This document shows, piece by piece, positions 54,360-62,912 of a DNA stretch of 64,000 bases. The translations under genes were made by a program, and so were the position numbers. The notes under the pieces are model-generated. The model saw only the letters and a list, made by a program, of their open reading frames with translations. It did not search any database and was not told the DNA's origin. Location: contig NZ_JAHVKE010000002.1 of assembly GCF_019800885.1 (NCBI RefSeq), forward strand, positions 905,401-969,400, read 5' to 3'. How positions within the stretch are numbered: the first letter of the stretch is position 1; each line of letters starts with the position of its first letter. Source of the DNA: Maritalea mobilis (GTDB lineage: Bacteria; Pseudomonadota; Alphaproteobacteria; Rhodobacterales; Rhodobacteraceae).

Positions 54360-55523
54360 TCAGTCGAGCTGGCTTTGCACGCGGGCGATGACATCTTCGG
54401 CGGCGTCGGCAGCAGGTCGGGCAGGGCGCTGCTGTGCGGCAGCCGGCGGGCGCGATGGCTGTACTGGCCGGGTTTGCCCTGTTTCGATCCGGGCCTGCGC
54501 CGCCTCCATCACGCGCAGCGCGCGGCGGTCCATGACCCGGTGCCAGACCGGGGGGATGGTCGCCAGCATCGCCATGATCGGCACGGACCACGGCATCATC
54601 GGCACGTCCGCCTCGGGGTCCAGCCGGTCATAGGGGCGGTCGGGGTGCATGTGATGTTCGGAATGGGCGGGCGCGTTCATCATCATGTAGCTGGTGAAGC
54701 CGCGCGGCGCGTTCCAGCTATGGTGCGGCGCGACCGGTTCAAGCCGTCCATTGGGCAGGGGCAGGCGTTGCAGCCCGTAATGTTGGATATAGTCGCTGAG
54801 CAGGATCTGTGCGCCGGTCAGCCCCCCGAGCGCGACGAGGCCCAGAAAGCCGACAGGACCCGCGACGAGGGTGGCCATGACAAGCGACAGGAGCGCGCCG
54901 CCCCCCCAGATCCAGTAGGGATTGCGCCAGCCGCGATCCGGCAGTCCACGGCGTTCGAGCCTGTCTTCCTCCTGCTCGAGCCCGGCGCGGATCGACCCCG
55001 CCCAGGCGCGCGGCAGATAGGCCCAGTAGCTTTCGCCCGGCAGGGGGGTGTTCGGATCGTCCGTGGTGCCGACAAAGCGATGATGAACAAGGCGATGCGC
55101 CGAGACATGGTGGCCGAAGCCCACCGATGTATAGACCGCCGCGCCAAGCGCCTTGAGCGGCCAGGGGCGGCGATGGATCAACTCATGGGCGTTCGGGTGG
55201 CTGACCTGGCCGAAGAAGGACGCGGTGGCGAAGAACAGGGCGACCTTCTGTCCGAAGCCGAGGCCATCCCCGGCGAGGGCGACGAGGACGACAGGAAGAA
55301 GGACGAGGTGGCTGAGCCCCAGCACGACAGACAGGCGGTCGGACCATGGCTCGTGATCGGCCAGGTCACCATGCGGTTTCTCGAGCAAACCGTCGAGAAG
55401 CGCGGCGAGGAGTGTCAGCCAGACAAGTGCGATTACGGCGAACCCGCCCCAGACGGTCGCCCCGAGCAGCAGAAGCGACAGCGGCGTGAGGGTGACGAGG
55501 GCGTAGCGGGCAATGACAGGCAC
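54360..55523 (-). CDS. Alkane 1-monooxygenase-like membrane hydroxylase
   Basis: 387-aa AlkB-type di-iron membrane protein. Histidine boxes: HPNAHELIHRRP (HELIH 113-117), GFGHHVSAHRLVHHRFVGTT with DDPNTP (138-160), DYIQHYGLQRL (244-254), and NAPAHSEHHMHPDRPYD (HSEHH 287-291). These are the AlkB-type motif series. Multiple helices surround them. It probably hydroxylates a terminal methyl group of an alkane or fatty-acid-like substrate using rubredoxin, but no rubredoxin gene is adjacent. A C-terminal extension of about 50 residues is proline and glutamine rich. Confidence 0.85.
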   Translation of the reverse strand: MPVIARYALVTLTPLSLLLLGATVWGGFAVIALVWLTLLAALLDGLLEKPHGDLADHEPWSDRLSVVLGLSHLVLLPVVLVALAGDGLGFGQKVALFFATASFFGQVSHPNAHELIHRRPWPLKALGAAVYTSVGFGHHVSAHRLVHHRFVGTTDDPNTPLPGESYWAYLPRAWAGSIRAGLEQEEDRLERRGLPDRGWRNPYWIWGGGALLSLVMATLVAGPVGFLGLVALGGLTGAQILLSDYIQHYGLQRLPLPNGRLEPVAPHHSWNAPRGFTSYMMMNAPAHSEHHMHPDRPYDRLDPEADVPMMPWSVPIMAMLATIPPVWHRVMDRRALRVMEAAQARIETGQTRPVQPSRPPAAAQQRPARPAADAAEDVIARVQSQLD

Positions 55524-55663
55524 GGGTCGGGATCCTCATGTGCAGGGCCGTTCGCACGCGGTGTCTAGCATGGCAGTTGGGCGAAAGCATGGCCCGATAC
55601 GGCCTTTCCAAGCCGCGTGCGGCATATTACGTCAGGCTGACCCATGAGTGAGAGGCCGTGCCG

Positions 55664-56932
55664 ATGTCGTTCTTCCGCAAGCTGAAGGATCGTTTGACGA
55701 AATCTTCGTCGAAGCTGGACGAAGGGTTGGATGCGATCATCGAGGAGGGCGCGGTCGAGGACGCGGCCGAGCCTGCGCCCGCCGTGGACGAGGTGCTGGG
55801 GGCGGCGGATGCAGCGCCCGAACGGGTGCAGCCGTCTGTTGCGACCCCGGACCGCGCGGTGCCGCCGGGCGATGGGGCAGCGGCGGCGAATGACGCGCAG
55901 GCGGAGCCCCTGCTTCCGCCCGATATGCGCGAGCCTGAGCCGACCCCCGAGCCGGAACCGGAGCCAGAGCCGGTCCCGACCTCGGCCGAGGAGATTACCG
56001 GCCCCGAGGCCATGCCGGTGGAGGAGGCCGCCGAGGCGCAGCCGGCGAAGAAGGCGGGTCTCTTTGGGCGGTTGATGGGCCGCAGCGCAGCGCCGCGGCG
56101 CGCGCTGGACGATGACATGCTGGAGCAGTTGGAAGAACTGCTGATCACGGCCGACATGGGCGTCGAGACCGCCATGCGCGTGACCGCCAACATGGCCGAG
56201 GGTCGCTATGGCAAATTGATGAGCGCCGAGGACATCAAGGCGCTTCTTGCGCAGGAGATCGCGGCGGTGATGGAACCCGTCGCGCGCCCCTTGCCGATCT
56301 ATCCGAAGAAACCGCAAGTCGTGCTGGTGGTGGGTGTGAACGGGTCGGGCAAGACCACGACGATCGGGAAGCTCGCCAGCCAATTCCGGGCGGCGGGCAA
56401 GTCGGTCGTGATCGCGGCGGGCGATACGTTCCGTGCGGCGGCGGTCGAGCAGTTGCAGATCTGGGGTGAGCGCGCGGGTGTGCCCGTGCTGACTGCGCCC
56501 GAGGGGTCGGACCCGGCGGCGCTCTCCTATGACGCGATGGTCAAAGCCGAGGCCGAGGGCGCGGACCTGCTGATGATCGACACCGCGGGCCGGTTGCAGA
56601 ACCGCGCCGACCTGATGGAGGAACTGGCCAAGATCGTGCGCGTCATCCGCAAGAAGGATCCGGACGCGCCGCATAACACCCTTCTCGTGCTGGATGCGAC
56701 CACCGGGCAGAATGCGCTCAACCAGGTGGACCTGTTCGGCAAGATGGCGGACGTTACCGGCCTTGTGATGACCAAGCTGGACGGGACGGCCAAGGGCGGT
56801 GTCCTGGTGGCCTTGGCAGACCGCTTCGGCCTGCCGATCCATGCCATCGGTGTGGGGGAACAGATTGATGATCTGCAACCCTTCGACCCGCAGGATTTCG
56901 CGAATGCACTGGTCGGGGTTGAAGAAAGCTAA
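55664..56932 (+). CDS. ftsY: Signal recognition particle receptor FtsY
   Basis: 422-aa GTPase that targets ribosomes to the membrane. Residues about 1-140 are an acidic, proline-rich region with repeated EPEPTPEPEPEPEPVP, followed by the N domain. G1 VVGVNGSGKTTTIGKLAS, DTAGRLQNRADLMEEL, VLDATTGQNALNQVDLF and TKLDGTAKGGVLVALADRFG complete the NG domain. ATG 55664 is preferred to GTG 55658, which is too close to GAGAGG. Confidence 0.94.
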   Translation: MSFFRKLKDRLTKSSSKLDEGLDAIIEEGAVEDAAEPAPAVDEVLGAADAAPERVQPSVATPDRAVPPGDGAAAANDAQAEPLLPPDMREPEPTPEPEPEPEPVPTSAEEITGPEAMPVEEAAEAQPAKKAGLFGRLMGRSAAPRRALDDDMLEQLEELLITADMGVETAMRVTANMAEGRYGKLMSAEDIKALLAQEIAAVMEPVARPLPIYPKKPQVVLVVGVNGSGKTTTIGKLASQFRAAGKSVVIAAGDTFRAAAVEQLQIWGERAGVPVLTAPEGSDPAALSYDAMVKAEAEGADLLMIDTAGRLQNRADLMEELAKIVRVIRKKDPDAPHNTLLVLDATTGQNALNQVDLFGKMADVTGLVMTKLDGTAKGGVLVALADRFGLPIHAIGVGEQIDDLQPFDPQDFANALVGVEES

Positions 56933-56991
56933 GATCTATCAACAGCCCCTGTGGAGAGTTTCGATCGGTGCAACCGCTATCACCAGTCCTG

Positions 56992-57471
56992 TCATTCGAG
57001 CCATTTTTGTTCCAGCACCCGAACCACGAACAGGACGGCCAGCACGATCCCCGTGGCCATCGCCGCAAGGGGCATCTGCCCCGACCCGCAGGCCAGACCG
57101 ATCGCGCCCGCCAGCCACATCGACGCACCGGTGGTGATGTTCTTCACCTTGCCGCCCGCGGTGAAGATCGTGCCCGCGGCCAGAAAAGCGACCCCGGCGG
57201 TGACGGCTTCGATCAGGCGAAGCGGGTCGATGCGTTGTTCGCCGGTGTCGCCGAAATCGAGCGCGGCAAGTTGCTGGCTGACGATGATGAACATGCAGGC
57301 CGCCATGGAGACCAGCATGTGCGTCCGCAGGCCGGCAGGTTTTTCCTGCCACTCGCGCTCCAGCCCGATCAATCCGCCGAGGACAAGCGCCGCGAACAAC
57401 CGGGCGCCCGCGATGATGGGTGGAACCGCCTGGAACCCTCCGGACAATTCGTCGAGCATCGTATCCCACAT
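56992..57471 (-). CDS. MgtC/SapB family membrane protein
   Basis: 159 aa. RLFAALVLGGLIGLEREWQE, RTHMLVSMAACMFIIVSQ, and the C-terminal AVTAGVAFLAAGTIFTAGGK with VKNITTGASMWLAGAIGLAC are the MgtC-family blocks. Four to five hydrophobic segments, no extra C-terminal domain. In other bacteria MgtC limits ATP synthase or aids growth at low magnesium; the role here is unknown. It converges with ftsY and diverges from the DMT gene. Confidence 0.88.
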   Translation of the reverse strand: MWDTMLDELSGGFQAVPPIIAGARLFAALVLGGLIGLEREWQEKPAGLRTHMLVSMAACMFIIVSQQLAALDFGDTGEQRIDPLRLIEAVTAGVAFLAAGTIFTAGGKVKNITTGASMWLAGAIGLACGSGQMPLAAMATGIVLAVLFVVRVLEQKWLE

Positions 57472-57548
57472 CGTCAGGTCCCTCCCGCGGTAATGCTGTC
57501 TGGACGCTCAACGGCGGCGCGTCGTCCTCGGTTCCGGCGCTCCACGGC

Positions 57549-58451
57549 ATGAGTGAGTGGATCAACACCATCGAGGGCACGGAGGCCGGCGCCACGGCCG
57601 CCATGGTCCTGGCGCTTCTGGCCGCGCTGCTGCACGCGGTGTTCGGTGCTTTGCAGAAGGGGCGGCACGATCCGTTGCTGGCCCGCGGCGCGATCGACGC
57701 CGCCTATGGCTTGATGGCAGCACCCTTTGCGCTGTTCGTGGTGCCGTGGCCCGAGCCGCATATGTGGCCGATCTTCCTGGGCGTTTTCATCATCCACGCG
57801 CTCTACAAATGGGCGACGCTCGCCTCGTATCGGCGGGGGGCCTACACCGTCGTCTATCCGGTCATGCGTGGGACGGGGCCGCTTTTCGCGATCATCGGGG
57901 CATGGCTGGTCTTCGGCGAGACGTTCAACCTGATGCAGTGGGCCGGTGTCCTCGTCCTTTTGGCGGGGCTTTATGGGCTGGCGCTCTACAACATGGCGCG
58001 GCTGACGGTGGCGCGGGATACGCTGGTGCCCGCCTTGTGGTTCGCGGTGCTGACCGGTCTGTTCGTGGCGCTCTACACCACCTTCGACGCCTACGGCATT
58101 CGGGCCACGGCGGATCCGTTCACCTTCCTCGCGTGGTTCTTCTTCATCGACGGGGTGCTTTACCCCTTCATCGCGGCGGCTTTTTATCGCCGGATGGAGG
58201 CCCCGCCGCCGCTTGGCCCGCTGGCCCTGCGCGGGGTGATCGGCGGCTTTGTCGCCTTTGCGAGTTTCGGCTCTATCATGTTGGCCACGCGGCTGGACCA
58301 GGTGGGCGAGGCCGCCGTGCTGCGCGAAACCTCGACCGTCTTCGCGGCGCTGATCGGCTGGCTGGTTCTGAAGGAAAAGGTGGGGCCGGTTCGGCTGGGA
58401 TTCATGGCTTTGATCGCGGCAGGCGCGGTGATAGTCGAGTTTGGTGGCTAG
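57549..58451 (+). CDS. DMT/EamA family transporter
   Basis: 300-aa membrane protein with about 10 hydrophobic segments in two EamA-like halves, such as AGVLVLLAGLYGLALYNMAR and VFAALIGWLVLKEKVGPVRL. Start ATG 57549 (MSEWINTIEGTEAGATAAM) with the first helix at ALLAALLHAVFGAL. Drug/metabolite exporter class, substrate unknown. Divergent from mgtC; followed 12 bp later by yciB. Confidence 0.82.
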   Translation: MSEWINTIEGTEAGATAAMVLALLAALLHAVFGALQKGRHDPLLARGAIDAAYGLMAAPFALFVVPWPEPHMWPIFLGVFIIHALYKWATLASYRRGAYTVVYPVMRGTGPLFAIIGAWLVFGETFNLMQWAGVLVLLAGLYGLALYNMARLTVARDTLVPALWFAVLTGLFVALYTTFDAYGIRATADPFTFLAWFFFIDGVLYPFIAAAFYRRMEAPPPLGPLALRGVIGGFVAFASFGSIMLATRLDQVGEAAVLRETSTVFAALIGWLVLKEKVGPVRLGFMALIAAGAVIVEFGG

Positions 58452-58463
58452 AAAGAGATCTGA

Positions 58464-59084
58464 ATGAAACCCGGCCAAGACCCAAAGCCGATCAATCCAT
58501 GGCTCAAATCCGCGTTGGAGCTTGGGCCGCCGATCCTGTTTTTCGTCGCCTACATGCGGATGCAGGATGTCACCTACACGGTTGGCGGCACCGAGTATGA
58601 CGGGTTCATCATCGCGACCGCCGGTTTCGTGCCGATCCTTCTGGCCTCGATCGCGGTGCTGTGGACGCTGACCGGCCAGATCAGCCGCATTCAGGTGTTC
58701 ACCGCCGTGATGGTGGTGTTTTTCGGTGGCCTGACCGTTTGGTTGAACGACGAGCGCTTCTTCAAGATGAAGACGACCTTGGTCTACGGGTTCTTCGCCG
58801 GTGTGCTGGGGCTGGGGCTGTTGCGGGGCCAGTCCTGGCTCAAGTTCCTGATGGGAGAGCTGTTGCCCATGAAGGACGAAGGCTGGATGATCCTGACCAA
58901 GCGCATCGCCGGAGCCTTTGCCCTCATGGCCATCGCGAACGAGGTTGTCTGGCGGACCCAATCGACCGAGTTCTGGGTGACCTTCGAAACCTTCGGCCTT
59001 CCCGCGTTCCTGTTCGTCATGTTCATGACGCAGGCCAAGCTGATCGAGCGCTACGCGATCACCGAGGACGACGGGGCGGCCTAG
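58464..59084 (+). CDS. yciB: Inner membrane-spanning protein YciB (septation protein A)
   Basis: 206 aa, five to six hydrophobic segments. LELGPPILFFVAYMRMQDV, WLNDERFFKMKTTLVYGFFA, LMGELLPMKDEGWMILTKR and AIANEVVWRTQSTEFWVTFE are the YciB/IspZ signature blocks. It is thought to work in cell-envelope synthesis and septation. Its 3' end overlaps the convergent pseudouridine synthase by 26 bases. Confidence 0.92.
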   Translation: MKPGQDPKPINPWLKSALELGPPILFFVAYMRMQDVTYTVGGTEYDGFIIATAGFVPILLASIAVLWTLTGQISRIQVFTAVMVVFFGGLTVWLNDERFFKMKTTLVYGFFAGVLGLGLLRGQSWLKFLMGELLPMKDEGWMILTKRIAGAFALMAIANEVVWRTQSTEFWVTFETFGLPAFLFVMFMTQAKLIERYAITEDDGAA

Positions 59085-59901
59085 CGCCGCTGCCTTGGCG
59101 CGGTTTGGCCGGTGCCTTGCGCCGTGGCTTGGGGCCCGGTTTTCCCTTGGGCTGGGCGGGTTTCGCGTGACCTTCCAGCAATTCGGGCATGCCCAACTGG
59201 TCGGCCATCACGCGCAGCTTCACCTCTTCGACCTCGCCCGGTTTCAACTCCCCAAGGCGGAACGGCCCGTAAGAGACACGCAAGAGGCGGTTCACGTCGA
59301 ACCCGATCTCGGACATGGCGCGCCGGATCTCGCGGTTCTTGCCTTCGCGCAGGCCGACGGTGACCCAGGCGTTCGCACCCTGCTGGCGGTCGAGTTTCAC
59401 CTGCATCGGCTGGAATTTCTCGCCATCGGCCTCGATCCCGCGGCGTAGTGGCTCGAAATCGGTGTCTTTCGGGGTGCCCTTCATCCGCACGCGGTACTTC
59501 CGCAGCCAGCCAGTCGAGGGCAGTTCCAGCTTGCGCTTGATGCCGCCGTCATTGGTCAGAAGCAAAAGCCCCTCGGAATTGAGGTCGAGCCGCCCGACGC
59601 TCATCACCCGTGGCATACCCTCCGGCAGCTTGTCGAACACCGTCTCGCGGCCCTTCTCGTCCGAGGTGGTCGTCACCAGCCCCGCGGGCTTGTGGTAAAG
59701 CCACAGGCGCGGGCGGTCGGGTTCGCCGACCGGTTCTCCATCCACGGTGATCTGGTCCGCCGCCGTTACGTTCAGCGCCGGGCTGTCGATCAGTTTGCCA
59801 TTCACGGCGACCCGGCCGGCTTCGATCATGCGCTCGGCTTCCCGGCGCGAGGCGATGCCCGCGCGGCTGAGGCGTTTTGCGATGCGTTCTCCGTCTGTCA
59901 T
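59059..59901 (-). CDS. rluB: Pseudouridine synthase (RluB/RsuA family)
   Basis: 280 aa. N-terminal S4 RNA-binding domain (ERIAKRLSRAGIASRREAER, VAVNGKLIDSPALNV); catalytic core with GRLDLNSEGLLLLTNDG where the Asp attacks the uridine; and GLREGKNREIRRAMSEIG typical of RluB. The C terminus is a basic Lys/Pro/Arg tail (KPAQPKGKPGPKPRRKAPAK). It modifies 23S rRNA if RluB; the symbol is a best family guess. Divergent from tadA. Confidence 0.9.
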   Translation of the reverse strand: MTDGERIAKRLSRAGIASRREAERMIEAGRVAVNGKLIDSPALNVTAADQITVDGEPVGEPDRPRLWLYHKPAGLVTTTSDEKGRETVFDKLPEGMPRVMSVGRLDLNSEGLLLLTNDGGIKRKLELPSTGWLRKYRVRMKGTPKDTDFEPLRRGIEADGEKFQPMQVKLDRQQGANAWVTVGLREGKNREIRRAMSEIGFDVNRLLRVSYGPFRLGELKPGEVEEVKLRVMADQLGMPELLEGHAKPAQPKGKPGPKPRRKAPAKPRQGSGARPPRRPR

Positions 59902-59952
59902 GCCCTGCCCCTAGCGGTTTGACAGCGTCGTGGAAAGCGGCAACAGGGGGAT

Positions 59953-60417
59953 ATGAGCGCATTTCGCAGCCATATGGACGTGGCCCTGGCCGAGGCCCGC
60001 GCCGCCGCAGACCGCGGGGAGGTGCCCGTGGGCGCCGTGGTGACGCGCGGGGATCGAGTGATCGCGCGGGCTGGAAACCGGATGCGCGAATTGCGCGACC
60101 CGACCGCGCATGCCGAGATGCTGGCGATCCGGGCGGCCTGCGCGGCGCTGGGGCAGGAACGGCTGACCGATTGCGATCTCTGGGTGACGTTGGAGCCATG
60201 CCCGGCCTGTGCCGGCGCCATCGCGGCGGCGCGGATCGGGCGGCTGTATTACGGCGCGGCAGACCCGAAATCGGGCGGCGTTGCGCAAGGCCCCCGCGTC
60301 TTTGACCACCCGCAGGCCCATTGGAAGCCAGAGGTCTATGCCGGTATCGCCGAGGACGAGGCCGCGCACCTGCTCAAGGCCTTCTTCGCCGCCCGCCGCG
60401 ATCAGGACCCGCGATAG
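59953..60417 (+). CDS. tadA: tRNA-specific adenosine deaminase
   Basis: 154-aa zinc deaminase making inosine at the wobble position of tRNA-Arg. Zinc motifs [11 protein letters not shown] and [19 protein letters not shown], with [20 protein letters not shown] at the N terminus and the catalytic Glu in HAE. AGGGGG before ATG 59953. Last 16 bases overlap the convergent hiuH gene. Confidence 0.94.
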   Translation: MSAFRSHMDVALAEARAAADRGEVPVGAVVTRGDRVIARAGNRMRELRDPTAHAEMLAIRAACAALGQERLTDCDLWVTLEPCPACAGAIAAARIGRLYYGAADPKSGGVAQGPRVFDHPQAHWKPEVYAGIAEDEAAHLLKAFFAARRDQDPR

Positions 60418-60758
60418 GTCGAGTAGCCGTAGGGCGACAGAAGCAACGGCACGTGGTAATGCGCCGCCGCGTCGCTCATCCCGAAGCGGATCGGCACCTG
60501 GTCGAGGAACAGCGGTTCTTCGGCGGCCCGACCATTGGCCCGCAGGTAGTCGCCTGCGAAGAAGATCAGCTCGTAGCTGCCGATCTCGAACTTCTCGGCG
60601 GGCAGGATCGGCGCATCGGTGCGGCCATCGGCATTGGTCACGGTCTCCGCAATCTTGCGGTGCGAATTGCCCGAGACGCGGTAAAGCGCGATCTTCAGCC
60701 CCTCGGCCGGGCAGCCGCGCGCCGTATCGAGCACATGGGTTGTCAGGAATCCGGTCAT
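60402..60758 (-). CDS. hiuH: 5-hydroxyisourate hydrolase
   Basis: 118-aa transthyretin-like enzyme that hydrolyses 5-hydroxyisourate to OHCU in urate degradation. [20 protein letters not shown] at the N terminus, [20 protein letters not shown], and the diagnostic C-terminal [16 protein letters not shown] precedes ATG 60758, so the longer frame from 60872 is not used. It faces the puuE-uraD gene divergently across a 112-bp promoter region. Confidence 0.94.
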   Translation of the reverse strand: MTGFLTTHVLDTARGCPAEGLKIALYRVSGNSHRKIAETVTNADGRTDAPILPAEKFEIGSYELIFFAGDYLRANGRAAEEPLFLDQVPIRFGMSDAAAHYHVPLLLSPYGYSTYRGS

Positions 60759-60814
60759 CTGCGCCTCCTTTTTCGGCGCCACTTTCGGTGCAACGGCGGG
60801 CGGCGTCAAACCGC

Positions 60815-60844
60815 TTGGCGCGGGGGCGCCGCGCTTGCTAGACC
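60815..60844 (+). promoter_or_regulatory. Candidate promoter of puuE-uraD-allA
   Basis: TTGGCGC (60815-60821) and GCTAGACC (60837-60844) with 15 nt between. These match TTGaCgS and GCTANAWC, the alphaproteobacterial housekeeping consensus, in six of seven and seven of eight positions. The transcript start would be about 20 bp before the ATG at 60871. Confidence 0.45.
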
Positions 60845-60870
60845 AAGCCGTCCGACAAAGAGGTCCGAGC

Positions 60871-62280
60871 ATGAACCGCTACCCCCGAGATTTCACCGGC
60901 TATGGCCCGACAGCCCCCGACCCGAACTGGCCGGGGGGCGCGAAGATCGCCGTGCAGATCGTGGTGAATTACGAAGAGGGGGGCGAGAACAACATCCTGC
61001 ATGGCGACATGGCGTCCGAGGCGTTCCTGTCCGAGATCGTCAGCGCCGAGCCCTGGCCGGGGCAGCGCCACTGGAACAAGGAATCGATCTACGAATATGG
61101 CGCGCGGGCGGGGTTCTGGCGGCTGCATAGGATGCTGGGGCACCTGCCCGTCACCGTCTATGGCGTGGCGACCGCGCTGGCCCGCGCGCCGGAACAGGTT
61201 GCCGCGATGAAAAGCGCGGGCTGGGAGATCGCGAGCCACGGCCTCAAGTGGATCGAGTACAAAGATTACTCCAAGGCCGAGGAACGCGCGCATATGGACG
61301 AGGCCATCGCGCTGCATACCGAGGTCGTGGGTGAGCGCCCGCGCGGCTGGTACACTGGGCGCTGTTCGATGCACACGGTCGAGATCGCGGCCGAGGAGGG
61401 CGGCTTTGCCTATGTCGCCGACAGCTATGCCGATGAGCTGCCCTACTGGGTCAAGGCCGGCGGGCGTGACCAGTTGATCGTGCCCTACACGCTCGATGCC
61501 AATGACATGCGCTTCGCCACGCCGCAGGGCTTCAACTCGGGCTATCAGTTCGAGGCCTATCTGAAAGACAGTTTCGACACCCTCTATGCCGAGGGCGTGG
61601 CGGGCGCGCCCAAGATGCTGTCGATCGGCCTGCATTGCCGCCTCGTCGGGCGGCCCGGGCGGGCGGCTGCACTGAAACGCGCGATCGATTACATGACGTC
61701 CCATGACGGCGTCTGGTTCGCGACGCGGTTGCAGATCGCAGAGCATTGGGCCGCGACGCACCCTGCGCCGGTGGCCGAGCGCCCCTCCGAAATGAGCCTT
61801 GAGGATTTCGTCGCGGCCTTCGGCGGAATCTACGAGCACTCCCCCTGGATTGCCGAGCGCGCCCACGCGTTGGAACTGGGCCCAACCCATGACAGCGCGC
61901 TTGGCGTGCATGCCGCCCTGACGCGCATCTTCCGGCGCGCCGGTGAGGATGAACGCCTCGGTGTCCTGCGGGCCCACCCCGACCTCGCCGGGAAACTCGC
62001 CGCCGCCAAGCGCCTGACCGCCGAGTCGACGGCGGAACAGGCCAGCGCGGGCCTCGACGCCCTGACCGATGCGGAACGCGCAAACTTCACGCGGCTGAAC
62101 AGCGCCTATGTCGAGAAGCACGGGTTCCCGTTCATCATCGCCGTGCGCGATCATGACAAGGCGGGCATCCTTGCGGCCTTCGAGCGGCGCTTGGCCAACG
62201 ACACCGCGACCGAGTTTTCCGAGGCCTGCCGCCAGGTCGAGCGGATCGCCGAACTGCGCCTGTTGGAGAAGCTCGGATGA
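60871..62280 (+). CDS. puuE-uraD: Bifunctional allantoinase / OHCU decarboxylase
   Basis: 469-aa fusion. Residues about 1-310 are a PuuE-type (polysaccharide deacetylase fold) allantoinase: [59 protein letters not shown], and [20 protein letters not shown]. Residues about 310-469 are OHCU decarboxylase (UraD): [37 protein letters not shown] and [20 protein letters not shown]. Together they convert OHCU to S-allantoin and then allantoate. Start ATG 60871 with AGAGG upstream. Overlaps allA by ATGA. Confidence 0.93.
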   Translation: MNRYPRDFTGYGPTAPDPNWPGGAKIAVQIVVNYEEGGENNILHGDMASEAFLSEIVSAEPWPGQRHWNKESIYEYGARAGFWRLHRMLGHLPVTVYGVATALARAPEQVAAMKSAGWEIASHGLKWIEYKDYSKAEERAHMDEAIALHTEVVGERPRGWYTGRCSMHTVEIAAEEGGFAYVADSYADELPYWVKAGGRDQLIVPYTLDANDMRFATPQGFNSGYQFEAYLKDSFDTLYAEGVAGAPKMLSIGLHCRLVGRPGRAAALKRAIDYMTSHDGVWFATRLQIAEHWAATHPAPVAERPSEMSLEDFVAAFGGIYEHSPWIAERAHALELGPTHDSALGVHAALTRIFRRAGEDERLGVLRAHPDLAGKLAAAKRLTAESTAEQASAGLDALTDAERANFTRLNSAYVEKHGFPFIIAVRDHDKAGILAAFERRLANDTATEFSEACRQVERIAELRLLEKLG

Positions 62281-62762
62281 AACGCATCGCGATCCAGCCG
62301 CTGACGGCCGAGGCCTTCGCCCCGTTTGGCGACGTGCTGGAGGCCGAGGGCGCGCCCGACAAGATCATCAACGAGGGGCTCTGCGGCCGGTTCCACGACC
62401 GTGCGCGGCTGGATTTCACGGACGGGCAGGCCGGGATCAGTATCTTCAAATCCGAGGCCCGCGCATTGCCGTATCAGTTGACCATGGTGGAACGGCATCC
62501 CCTCGGGTCCCAAGCCTTTCTGCCGATGTCGCTTGACCCGTTTCTCGTGATCGTCGCGCCGGACAAGGGCGGCGCGCCGGGCGACCCGTTGGCATTCCGA
62601 ACGGCACCCGGACAGGGGATCAACCTGTTGCGCGGAACATGGCACGGGGTGTTGACGCCGCTTGCCGAGCCGGGGCTCTTCGCCGTGGTTGACCGGATCG
62701 GGGCAGGGGCGAACCTCGAAGAGCATTGGTTCGAGGCGCCCTACGAGGTCGCGTCGGTCTGA
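62277..62762 (+). CDS. allA: Ureidoglycolate lyase
   Basis: 161-aa cupin-like enzyme that splits ureidoglycolate into glyoxylate and urea. IQPLTAEAFAPFGDVLEAEG, FKSEARALPYQLTMVERHPL, GSQAFLPMSLDPFLVIVAP and LRGTWHGVLTPLAEPGLFAV are family blocks. Terminal step of the ureide pathway encoded here. Starts inside the puuE-uraD stop (ATGA). Confidence 0.93.
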   Translation: MKRIAIQPLTAEAFAPFGDVLEAEGAPDKIINEGLCGRFHDRARLDFTDGQAGISIFKSEARALPYQLTMVERHPLGSQAFLPMSLDPFLVIVAPDKGGAPGDPLAFRTAPGQGINLLRGTWHGVLTPLAEPGLFAVVDRIGAGANLEEHWFEAPYEVASV

Positions 62763-62767
62763 GGGGT

Positions 62768-62887
62768 TTCGCCGCGCTGTCGCGCGTCGACCCGCGCGCG
62801 CTTTCGCGCGCGGGAGTCATGGTGAGGGGGCTCTGCCCCCGTCGCCTTGCGGCGCCTCCCCCGGCATATTTTTCGGGAAAAAGATGG
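62768..62887 (+). repeat. Dispersed double-hairpin repeat, copy D
   Basis: Perfect hairpin CCCGCGCGCG (62791-62800)-CTTT-CGCGCGCGGG (62805-62814), then GGGGGC (62826-62831)-TCT-GCCCCC (62835-62840), GTCGCCTTGCGGCG and CTCCCCCGGCATATTTTTCGG. Starts 5 bp after the allA stop, in its orientation, and lies before the convergent OCD-family gene. Confidence 0.8.
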
Positions 62888-62912
62888 AGGGGGGGCGGAC
62901 AGAGGCCCGGTG

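Noticed and set aside
54360..55568. Plus-strand open frame opposite the AlkB-like gene
   Set aside because: The minus-strand product has all AlkB histidine boxes; the plus frame has no recognizable domain.
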